Origin: Hypericum androsaemum
Lineage: Eukaryota; Streptophyta; Magnoliopsida; Malpighiales; Hypericaceae
NCBI GenBank assembly: GCA_963995505.1
Contig: OZ023185.1
Span: 620,001 to 684,000, forward strand
Direction: 5' to 3'
Length of the DNA: 64,000 nt
The notes beneath the pieces were generated by a model. That model searched no databases. It saw only the letters and a list, made by a program, of their open reading frames with translations, and was not told the origin of the DNA. A program made the position numbers and the translations under genes. Positions 11,316-20,158 of this stretch are shown here, in pieces. The number at the start of each line of letters is the position of its first letter. The first letter of the stretch is position 1.

Positions 11316-12459
11316 GATCCGAAGCCCCTAAATAGAACTTGACTTGTTCACTCCATTCAGAGAAGTTTAAACCATCAAACAGATCAACACCAGAAGCATG
11401 AACTGTCATAGCTGCAATTTTAACATACATGCTCAAATTAATATTCTATAATAGATTCAAATAAAATAATAAAAGTACACTATAGCTCTCCTTTGGGTAG
11501 AAACTATAATATACTATCATAAATTAATACCATATAATTCATTTATCATAGAATTTAATAATTCAAATCAAATATATATGCTATCTTTGGATAAACACAT
11601 GTATCTGACCAAAATAAAAATTCATACATAACTTTTATCGAAGAACTAAATATTTAAAATCAAATACACGTTATCTTTGGATATGCATATGTAGATGATC
11701 CAAATATTTAGTCCATCGCCTTTATGCTTACTAATTACAGAATAGTGACCTACCTTTGGGTAGAATTTTATACCTTTAAAAAAAAAACCTTTGAGTAGAA
11801 TCGATTTTCTCATAATTAGCAAACGTCAAATTATTCATCAAGGTCATATAATTGGTATTGCAATAATTGATGAATAAATGACAAAATATACATGTATATA
11901 ACATTAAAGTTTGGCCACTTTGGTGACTAACAAACATATACTATAACATGTATAACATTAATATCAAGCAAGATGTATAGCAATATTCAATAAATTATCT
12001 TGAATAATCATTAATTACAATTTAGAATAACAATTCATAACTCGTAACATCAAGAGTATTACCCACATTAAAATTATAATTAATAACTTGCGAACTATAA
12101 TTAGGGTCTAATTTCTGAGAACCTAAACTCAAATTCTTTTAGTTTTTAATTCACCCAATTAGAGGCCCAATATTCAAATCGGCCCCTAACTTTTTGCGTG
12201 TTTATCAATTTGGTCCCACTTTCCGTAGGACAACATACAGCGGCAGATTTCAATTAGGCTATCAACTTTCCACGTGTTTTTTAGTTTGGTCCTTCCATCC
12301 TGGAAATCTTACAGTTCAGTCCCGAGGTTTTTATAAACATCAATTTCAAACCCTAAACCATAATATGCATACATGAATCACACAAACTTTATCAAATCTG
12401 TTCTATAATTGATCATGCATACGAAATAATTTAAAATACCAATCCAAACAGAGAATACA

Positions 12460-12472
12460 GGCTCTAATACCA
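12460..12472 (-). promoter_or_regulatory. copia-1 primer-binding site (initiator tRNA-Met)
   Basis: The minus strand reads TGGTATTAGAGCC, two bases inside the 5' LTR. This differs by one base from the usual plant copia site TGGTATCAGAGC. Confidence 0.85.
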
Positions 12473-12474
12473 CA

Positions 12475-12823
12475 TGTAAATTAAATTACATAGACAATAA
12501 ACGGTATGCGGAAGCGTACCCGGATTGGTCGATGTAGAGTAGTTCACCATCTTTGCTATAGCTTAGGTTTCTCTCGCTTTCCTATCGATTAGTGATGCCC
12601 ACCGATGGATGGCATTAGCATCTATTTATAGGCAGAGAGAGGACCAAACTATATACCTAGATTCAATCGGGCGCGTCCATCAAGCTCCCAATGGACGGTT
12701 GAGATTAAACTAATAACCATACTCACAATAGGACTCTAACTCATTAAAGCAATCAATAATAGAGTCCAACTATATGAGAGCCACCTTAATAGAATTATCA
12801 AGACTTAATAGATAATTCTTACA
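12475..12823 (-). repeat. copia-1 5' LTR
   Basis: 349 bp, partner of 7346-7694. The primer-binding side lies at 12474 and the host junction at 12824. Confidence 0.93.
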
Positions 12824-13259
12824 GCCTCTTCCACCTCCTCCTCAGAATCATGATTGGGTTCAATCGATGCAAACCTACGAGCTGATTGGGTTCGTTTGGT
12901 GAGGGAGGAGGACGCAAAGGGGAGACGACGAGGAAGAGAGAGGAGAGGGATAGAGGAGAGAGAGGGTGAGAGAGAAGGGGAGGGTTTTTTTCAAAAAACT
13001 TATAAATAAATGTGGTACTATAATGATAATTAACAGTAGCCATGTCAATAAAAATTCATCCCACGACTGATGACGTGGCAATCTGTGTAGGATAGCAAAC
13101 TGTGTCGTTTTGAAAAAAAATTACGAGCAGCTACCCGAGCTGCCTGAGACCTATTTTTGATAAAAATTGAAACAAGTTGGACTTGTTCTATGTATTTTAA
13201 ACCACAAGGTACTTAAGTGAGAATCTGTGATACTACAAAATACTAAAGTGAATTTTTCC

Positions 13260-13655
13260 AAAAAAAAATCAATCATCGTCATATCCAACATTAAACGTCG
13301 CATCAACGCCCGACAGGTATGTCTATATTTAACCATAAGAAGTTGATACTCAGATATCGATAATCAAATTTTATTCATTAGATTAATATGAACATTAGTT
13401 AACCGAAATTAATAATTACTCCAAACATGAGAAACTGACCTTAATAATATGATTAATCAAATGTAAGCTTGTCTTGCTTTTGAATTCTCAAAACTTATTA
13501 AAAAAGTAGTTGTACTCGATTTGTATGTAAATATCACTCTTTCTCGGTACGTATTGAATCACAAAACGTACACAATACACATTGCACAAATAGATAAATG
13601 ACAGTTTTAGAGTTCGGACTCGAAATTTTTATCACATGTATGAAATTGTGTGTTG
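13260..13655. other. Intergenic 3' flank of the GRAS gene
   Basis: AT-rich, no frame of interest. It begins with the A-run that is the right target site of the MULE. Confidence 0.5.
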
Positions 13656-15437
13656 TTAAACTGATAATGTCACCGGATAGATAAACTTCCAAGCTGAAAT
13701 AGAGAAGAGCGGTGTTCCCTTCCAACCGATGAGCATCGCCTCGCCATCCATATCGAGCGTACAAAGGCTCCCACATTTGAACTTGTCAAACACCAGGCTG
13801 GCCTGGTACAAAGACGACCTGCTCAGCTCGGCCTCCTCCATTCCAAATCGGGCGAAAAATCCCCGCCACACCCCGATCTTCACGTTCTGAATCTTCCGTT
13901 CCTCTCCCTCCGGGGCCAGAATGGACCTGATCCCCTCGCCGAAGTGCATTCCTTCAACCACCTTCCTATTCGGATTGTCTCGCTTCATGCAGTGGTCAAG
14001 GCAGTCGAAATATGCACTGAAGAAGAACAGAGCGTTGATGAACCGGTTCACGAAGGAAGCCGAGGTGGAATTATATTCCCCTTCGACGACCACCATAACA
14101 CATGGATTCAGCTGTCTTATAACTTTCATCAGAGAGTCGAGTCTGTCTGGCATTGGAATTAGGCTCCTGAGCAGATACTCAGAGTAGACCGCTACTGTTT
14201 CATCGGCATCCAACTCGAACCGATATTCCTTGAGGTCCAGCAAGTCTGATACCATAACGATCTTGAAAGAGAACGGTATACCGATGGTCTCCGCGAAACT
14301 GACAAGCCTCCGACCCGCGTCCTCGATCAAATGCTGCATCGAAGTCCCAATAGCAGTGATCTTCAAGAGCTCAATAGGGCAATCATTCCGGCAAGCTAAG
14401 GCCTGCATTAAGACGGTCCATTGCATACCGATCCTTATTCCGAGATCGATCATGTGAATCTTCTTCGCCTCGCCCACGTGATCGATGAGAGCCTGGACAC
14501 CGGAGAAGTGAGCAACCTGTGAGAAAGGAAGTTCTAAATGACTTGCCAGGATGGCGGAGTTCGGAGTCATAATCGCTTCTTCGATGTCTATCGTCCGTTT
14601 GATTCCGATTTTTCCCTTCTCTTGATCGATCCTCTCCCGGAGAGCCCTGGAAAAGTAGTAGACAATTCTCTGAACCGTGTTTCCATCATCCGTCGACAGC
14701 TGATCGCATTCATACAGCAGCGCGGATGCAGTGTCCATTTGTCGATCATCCACTTTCTGCGCTGATGCCAACAAGATTTCTGCAAGCTTCACCTGTTTTT
14801 CAACCTCCTCAGGAAGAACAACCAAGGATAAATCACAAGGACTATGGAGCAGCTCAGAAATATCTCTCTCTCTCTCTGATGACTTCAGGAACCTTGCTCC
14901 AGCAAGCCTCATGATTTCTTCCGTTGATAACAGCTTGCTCGTGGCCTTTTCCTGCTGCAGTGCATATTTCGTCGGTTGAATTATCCGATCGCCATTCAAC
15001 CGATTAAATCCGTTCCCATAATCTCTTAGCAGCTTAAGCGCGGTTAAAGAAGACGGATCTTTTCGCTGATCGATGGTTTCGAAAGCATCCTGAAAGCAGC
15101 TCTGGATTTCACCAAGCCTCGCTATTTCTTCGAGACACGATTGAAGGGGCGGTGTAAGCATATCATACCTGTGGTCAGCAGAAAACCCCTGATCGAAATA
15201 ATGTTGCGGACGCTCCTCCTCGTGCTCCTGCTGATACCGCGAGAAAATCAGATTTTCCCCTGAACAGATATCCTGATTAAGCCCATAATCGGATACCTCG
15301 CTCCAATTCTCCTCGTCTCTGCGATTCCTCGCGTGCTGAGATGATCCATCTCCTCCTTCAACAGTCTCCGAGCTTCGATTCGTGGAACTCAGCATGTCCT
15401 GCGCTTCACTAAGGCCAAGTTGCTGGTACGAAAACAT
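13656..15437 (-). CDS. GRAS-family transcriptional regulator
   Basis: Single-exon frame of 593 codons, the usual intronless layout and length for GRAS proteins, which act in the nucleus as transcription cofactors. The first ~200 residues are an acidic, variable region without a DELLA or TVHYNP motif. From about residue 212 the GRAS domain follows: leucine-rich repeat I (KLAEILLASAQKVDD), a VHIID-type core written IHMIDLGIRIGMQW (about 326), the PFYRE region (YRFELDADETVAVYSEYLL, about 402), and the SAW end (LIGWKGTPLFSISAWKF, about 574-587) close to the C-terminus. Catalogue entries of this type are often named 'DELLA protein RGL1-like', but lack of the DELLA region argues against gibberellin control. 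The start at 15437 is the first ATG of the frame. Nothing in it looks broken. Confidence 0.93.
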   Translation of the reverse strand: MFSYQQLGLSEAQDMLSSTNRSSETVEGGDGSSQHARNRRDEENWSEVSDYGLNQDICSGENLIFSRYQQEHEEERPQHYFDQGFSADHRYDMLTPPLQSCLEEIARLGEIQSCFQDAFETIDQRKDPSSLTALKLLRDYGNGFNRLNGDRIIQPTKYALQQEKATSKLLSTEEIMRLAGARFLKSSERERDISELLHSPCDLSLVVLPEEVEKQVKLAEILLASAQKVDDRQMDTASALLYECDQLSTDDGNTVQRIVYYFSRALRERIDQEKGKIGIKRTIDIEEAIMTPNSAILASHLELPFSQVAHFSGVQALIDHVGEAKKIHMIDLGIRIGMQWTVLMQALACRNDCPIELLKITAIGTSMQHLIEDAGRRLVSFAETIGIPFSFKIVMVSDLLDLKEYRFELDADETVAVYSEYLLRSLIPMPDRLDSLMKVIRQLNPCVMVVVEGEYNSTSASFVNRFINALFFFSAYFDCLDHCMKRDNPNRKVVEGMHFGEGIRSILAPEGEERKIQNVKIGVWRGFFARFGMEEAELSRSSLYQASLVFDKFKCGSLCTLDMDGEAMLIGWKGTPLFSISAWKFIYPVTLSV

Positions 15438-16135
15438 CGCGTCGGCAATCCAATCAGAGGAGCTTTCTGCTCTGACTTCAGCGTACTAGTACTTGTGGTT
15501 TTAAAATCTAAAATGAGTTGATTGATAGCTATATATTATTTATCATTGGTCGGATTATGATATCAATGTCTCTTGGAATTATTATGATACTTTACTCGGT
15601 TGATGTTGATGAGTTGGTGCAGGTGAGAGGCAGCTTTCACGAGCGGCTCTTGATAATTTTCCCACTAAGAGCCAATGAGATGGATGCCCTGTGTGCCGGA
15701 TACCATCAGATAACCTGCAATGTACATTACACAAATTTGAACCAAAAGCAAATTGTTTCTGGCTGGCCTCGCATTCTGCCCGGATCCTATTCTGACGGAT
15801 ATTTCTGTAAGTATACTTCATGCATTGAGTACGCTGTGACAATAATAACCATATAACATGATCTTTCGATAGAAAAGTTGAGTAGATTCTGAAGTACGAG
15901 ATTATTGTTGCTCAAGGACGTCGTGACAATGTTGGTTGTAGCACAGCACAAGGCTGATCTTACATGTTGCCGTCTATTCATCTGAAGCATCTTAGTCAAA
16001 GTTGATATTGGACTGACTTGCAATAGTACCGACAGTAGAAACGCATTGTTAATGATGAATGCGTGTAGCAGCAGCACCATCAGATTCCTAATTAGGTAGA
16101 TATAAAAGGAAAATCCGACAAAACTTCAGAATTTT
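15438..16135. other. Upstream region of the GRAS gene
   Basis: Presumed promoter and 5' UTR. Short open frames here have no recognisable family signature. No clear regulatory motif could be singled out by eye. Confidence 0.4.
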
Positions 16136-16147
16136 GATGCTAAACAA

Positions 16148-16584
16148 CAAGGTTTTCAAAAACAATCCAGAGGTCGACCCGATTTTTGGATCATACTCCG
16201 GGTCAACCAGTCGGACCGCCAGTCGGACCAGACTTTTTTATCTAGGTATAATTGTACATGTAATCACATACAAGAGACCAAAAAATATTCAAATACATGT
16301 CAAAACATAATCAGAAACAACAACAAATCAAAAAGAGGGGAAATCAAAAGAGTAAAAAAATTAGGGTTCTACTAAGTTCCAAGCATGGTTTTGTCGGCGA
16401 GAGAGAATCTGAAAATGTGAGAAATTTATTTCAAAATTTTTGGATTGACCTTACCAACCCGTATTTTCTGGGTCCACTTTTTGGTCGAACCATCTGGTCC
16501 AACCGAATTTTGGGTGATTGGTAAGGTAGGCATTTTTTTTTGTCAAAACCCGGTACGCTCATGGTCCCGTTTTGCAGTCTGACC
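16148..16584. mobile_element. 437-bp insertion flanked by 12-bp direct repeats
   Basis: GATGCTAAACAA occurs at 16136-16147 and exactly again at 16585-16596. The enclosed DNA starts caaggttttcaaaaacaatc and ends cgttttgcagtctgacc. Inside are scrambled copies of 'ggtccga'/'tcggacc'/'ggtcgaacc' words, a composition common to a dispersed noncoding element of many plant genomes. There are no ORF and no poly(A) tail. The class (SINE-like by duplication length, MITE-like by composition) is unresolved. Confidence 0.6.
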
Positions 16585-16596
16585 GATGCTAAACAA

Positions 16597-17340
16597 GTGA
16601 ACAATGCCCAATTTACTTGATTGAATGTTGGATTGAACGTCCAGCAAGTACGATCTCAAAGCTGATGGTCCCATCTATCACAATCAGAACTTTTTGTTAC
16701 TTGCTCGGGTGCAAAGATGGGTTCACAAATATGATTTGTCATACCCAATTATTAGTATATACCAAGTACTAATTTTATGGAGAATTATATCGGATTTAAT
16801 TTTTCTTATATAATTTAATAGAAAATAAATATTTAAATATTATTACCGGTTCCAGATAAACCACCGTAAAATTAGTCAATGATCGTGCATTTGATAAAAT
16901 TTCTCAGTAGTTGAAATTCTCACTTGCGCCCAACCCACCGAAAGTCTCCGTTATGGCCCAATAGCAAACAATACCCAGTTGTCAAAAGCTTGGGCCCAAA
17001 GATAAAGCCCAGCTTGAACTAAAGCCTTCACCTGGGAGGCTCACCAATAGATGATGAGACCCAACGAAAAGCCCAAAAGATTTGAATTCTATACTGGAGC
17101 GGAATACTTTGTTATAAGAAATTTGAATTCTAAATTTTAAATTCAAATTTTATGAATAAAAATATTTTTAGGAGCGTCGTTTTAATTAAATGGAACCGTA
17201 TTCTGTCAATGAAGCGGTTGTTTTTTTATATTTTATATTTCCACCATGGAAAACAATTTCCATAAAAATTCTGGGACGAAACAAACCCCTCAACTTCTTG
17301 AACTACTCGGTGAAAGTATCTCGCGCCCAACGCGAAATTG
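16597..17340. other. Intergenic region upstream of UBC32
   Basis: No gene seen. AT-rich with ordinary composition. It ends in the promoter that contains the ACGT-core sites listed next. Confidence 0.4.
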
Positions 17341-17373
17341 ACACGTGGTCGAACCGACACGAAATGACGTGTC
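17341..17373 (+). promoter_or_regulatory. Pair of ACGT-core (ABRE/G-box-like) sites upstream of UBC32
   Basis: ACACGTGG at 17341-17348 and GACGTGTC at 17366-17373 lie 160-195 bp before the UBC32 start codon. ACGTGG/ACGTGTC are the core of abscisic-acid response elements bound by bZIP factors, and paired copies are the functional form. UBC32 of Arabidopsis is reported to respond to salt, drought and ER stress, so the site fits, but this is inference. Confidence 0.5.
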
Positions 17374-17534
17374 AACGAGAACCGAAAGTCGTCTGGTCTC
17401 CAGCTCCTCTCCCCAAAACCATTATAGATCAATACCTCCCTCTCTCCTCTTATCTATATTTTTCTCTCCCGAAGGAAAAATTACAATTAGCGAAAACCAA
17501 ATTAACGAAGAAGAAAGAACGGAGAGAGAGAGAG

Positions 17535-19288
17535 ATGGCGGGGGAGAAGTACAACATGAAGAACCCGGCGGTGAAGAGGATCCTACAGGAGGTCAAGGAG
17601 ATGCAATCCAATCCCTCCGAGGATTTCATGAGCCTTCCTCTCGAGGTTCTCTTTCTCGATTTCTTGTTTCTCCTCTCGATTTATGTTCATTTCTTCTTCT
17701 CTTTCTCGTGTGGATCGAATCGGAGCTGAAATTAGGTTTTCGTTCTGTTTGTGTTGCCGGAGAAATTAACCGCTCTTTTAGGTTATTAGAAATTTTGGGA
17801 GTAATTTTCCAGTGGAAAATGTTTGCCGACGAAAATACTTACCTTCGAAACTAATGGAGATTAATCATTTCTGTTGAGATGTGGTCTGAGGCGGTTATTG
17901 GGGGTGGATGCAGGAGAATATATTCGAGTGGCAGTTCGCGATCAGGGGACCGAGGGACACGGAGTTCGAGGGAGGGATATATCACGGGAGGATCCAGTTG
18001 CCCGCCGAGTACCCGTTCAAGCCTCCATCCTTTATGTTATTGACGGTTAGGAACCTTATTATTATGGATGAAGCTCTTTAGTTCTGCCCCTCTGCTTGTT
18101 GTTTCTTGCTTGTGAGCTTCGGTTTTGTTTGATTTCAGCCCAATGGCCGCTTCGAGACGCAGACCAAGATCTGCTTGAGCATATCCAATCACCATCCGGA
18201 GCACTGGCAGCCGTCATGGAGCGGTGAGTTTTCATCCTGCCTGGTGATACCGTTGATGCTTTTTAGGTATTCGTTCGATGATTGTGTGTATGTGCTCACG
18301 GCGAAATCACTGCGGTTCTTGTTTTGAGATTTAGTTACGGTCTATTCAATTAGGAAGGTTAGGTATGCCTGCGATAGAGGTCCGCAATTCTGCCTCATTT
18401 GGGCGTGGGATTAGGGCTTTGGTGACATCTGAATAAGAATTTTTTGCAACTTCTCCAAAGTTTCCTAACAGTTTGCTCAGTTGGAAAGGTTAGCAATGCC
18501 GTGCTAGAGGTCCTTAATCCCGTCGGAGTTGGGCGTTAGAAATATTTGCAGCTTCTCCAAGTTCCTAACTGTCTTGCTGATATCTTGTGTAAATTTGGTG
18601 CAGTCAGGACAGCTCTTGTGGCGCTCATCGCATTCATGCCGACAAATCCAAACGGTGCCTTGGGTTCGCTGGATTACAAGAAGGAAGAGAGACGAACTCT
18701 GGCCATCAAATCTCGTGAAGCAGCTCCAAGATCTGGCAATCCTGAACGTCAAACGCTCATTGACGAGGTACTGTATCATTACTTTTGGTCTGTCTGATTT
18801 CTCCAGTAACCGTATTGCTGAAAGAGCTTTTGGGATATCTGCAGATTCATGAGTATATGCTGAGCAAGGCACCACCTGTACCCCAACTAAGCTCACCCGA
18901 GGATGCTCAGGATAATGTTGCCAACAAGGAAGGCGAAGCTCATTCAGCTGCTGAAGATTCCGTTGCTGTAGCTACTGACGAAGCACTCCGAGCTCCGGCA
19001 GTCACTGAGAGTCCAGCAGACGGTGGTCAAGTGGACGCGGAGGAAGTCCACGAGGCTCCTGCCCTTGTAAATCCTGGTCCTGTAGGAGCTGCTGTGCCGA
19101 GGGATGTTCCTCCCGGTCGTTCAATTGATCAGCACCAGCAAAGGCCACTGGCAAGGGTTCAAAAACCTGCCGATGATCGGTTGTTCACATGGGCTGCTGT
19201 GGGACTGACCATTGCCATCATTGTTCTTCTGTTGAAGAAGTACATGAAAGCTAGTGGGCATGGCGCTCTTTTCATGGATGGTTCCTAG
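17535..19288 (+). CDS. UBC32: ER-membrane ubiquitin-conjugating enzyme E2, UBC32/UBE2J1 type
   Basis: Five exons, 17535-17645, 17914-18045, 18139-18223, 18604-18767 and 18845-19288, join in frame to 311 residues, the length of Arabidopsis UBC32. The E2 passes ubiquitin from E1 to substrates with an ER-membrane E3 in ER-associated degradation. The UBC fold fills about residues 11-165. The catalytic cysteine is in TKICLSISNHHPEHWQPSW, and the HPN motif of other E2s is replaced by TPNGRFE, the hallmark of the UBE2J/Ubc6 group. A variable acidic linker follows, then a C-terminal membrane anchor (LFTWAAVGLTIAIIVLLLKK, about 282-301) with a short lumenal tail. Splice donors and acceptors are canonical GT/AG. 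The gene diverges from the GRAS gene and converges on USP copy A. Paralogues UBC33/34 are less similar in the linker, so UBC32 is preferred. Confidence 0.95.
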
Positions 19289-19988
19289 ACGCAGTAGACA
19301 GTATATCAGGGAATTTTCCGAAGGTCAAGAAGATGTAGAACGAAATGTCCAACCGAGATTTTCTGCAAGAATGAGAAGATTGGAGTGTGCTTTGACCCTT
19401 TCTTAAAAATGTCATCATTTGCTGTAAGTAATAATCTAGCTCATTACAGTGACAGATCGTGTAAGTATTATTAAGATGATGCTTTTGTATCTACCGGAGA
19501 AGTGTGCTCTCTCTTCCTCTTACAGTCCCCACTTATTAGCGTTCATGCTGCTAATGACTGATTAGGTAAAATATGAGGCCCTCTGCTTCTGAATTCATTC
19601 CAGAGCATATGCTTAAGCATCAGTATTTGTCTACAATCCTGTACGAACTCGTATATGGTTCGTAATAGTTGTGCGACGAACCCATCCTATGAGCCCTAAC
19701 ATTGCAGGACTTCTATCAACGTAAGCTCTGTACAAAAGGTAGGTTGGATACTGAAAGAATCAGCAGGAAATTATAACTAATTAGACACCAAACAAACATA
19801 CACATATATAAATATATGTCCTATAGCAAAGCTACAAGGCTGCAACGACGTTCATGAGCTGGGGATTCTACACTGTTTATTTATAGAATGTAAATATTAT
19901 TAAAACAATAAAATCAAATCTACTTGCAAAAGAAACAGCAAGCTACAGGCTGTGGCTGGCTGAAGAACGAGATGACCAAGACCAAAAC
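19289..19988. other. UBC32 3' UTR and intergenic DNA
   Basis: Downstream transcribed flank without another gene. From about 19950 the DNA is paralogous to about 51115 onward, the left edge of the duplicated USP block. Confidence 0.5.
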
Positions 19989-20003
19989 ATCTTGCAAGCA
20001 ACT

Positions 20004-20108
20004 TTTTTTTTTTGGGATAGGTAAAAATGCTTTGTTAAAATAAAAGAAATAGATACAAACAACCAAAAAGCAATGGCAGAAGAAACAAAACGAGCAACCT
20101 CGCTAGTT
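20004..20108 (-). mobile_element. 5'-truncated LINE 3' end, 105 bp
   Basis: The insertion starts with a T-run (the poly(A) tail on the minus strand) and continues into LINE 3'-UTR-like sequence. It is flanked by a 15-bp target duplication, ATCTT(G/A)CAAGCAACT, at 19989-20003 and 20109-20123 with one mismatch. The paralogous site near 51150-51175 has a single uninterrupted copy, confirming the insertion. It sits 51 bp past the USP-A stop codon. Confidence 0.85.
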
Positions 20109-20158
20109 ATCTTACAAGCAACTAGTCCTTGAAACTGAAGCGATGGTCTCCAGGCTGG

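Larger units (their letters stand above)
7346..12823 (-). mobile_element. Ty1/copia LTR retrotransposon 'copia-1'
   Basis: The 5478-bp element lies on the minus strand with two 349-bp LTRs (7346-7694 and 12475-12823) beginning TG and ending CA. By eye the LTRs differ at about ten positions (about 3%), nearly all transitions. Flanks are ACCTC at 7341-7345 and GCCTC at 12824-12828, a 5-bp target duplication with one mismatch. The primer-binding site (12460-12472) matches initiator tRNA-Met, and a purine tract abuts the 3' LTR (7695-7704). gag, protease, integrase, part of RT and RNase H can be read, but the coding region is interrupted and RT is internally deleted. A leader of about 1.1 kb (11316-12459) precedes gag and holds no gene. 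Confidence 0.93.
2808..13259. mobile_element. Mutator-like element (Pack-MULE type), host of two nested insertions
   Basis: Outer terminal inverted repeats are recognisable at both ends. The left one starts at 2808 (ggaaaaagttta) and resumes after the hAT insertion at 6570. The right one ends at 13259, and its reverse complement shares 'ttgtagtat', 'cacagattct', 'cttaagta', 'gtggttta' and then 'cttgtttcaatttttatc' plus 'aaaaataggtctc'. Both ends sit in A-runs (left taaaaaaaa, right aaaaaaaaa), consistent with an 8-9 bp MULE target duplication. Removing the hAT (2884-6561) and copia (7346-12823) insertions with their duplications leaves about 1.28 kb, containing a CT-rich leader and an open frame (7088-7345, continuing at 12824). 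No MULE transposase is present, so this was a passive element carrying gene-like sequence. Confidence 0.8.

Noticed and set aside
13921..14979. Plus-strand frames across the GRAS gene
   Set aside because: Shadows of the GC-rich GRAS coding strand.
15518..15856. 112-codon plus-strand frame upstream of the GRAS gene
   Set aside because: No recognisable motif, no splice or leader context, and it overlaps a similar-sized frame on the other strand.
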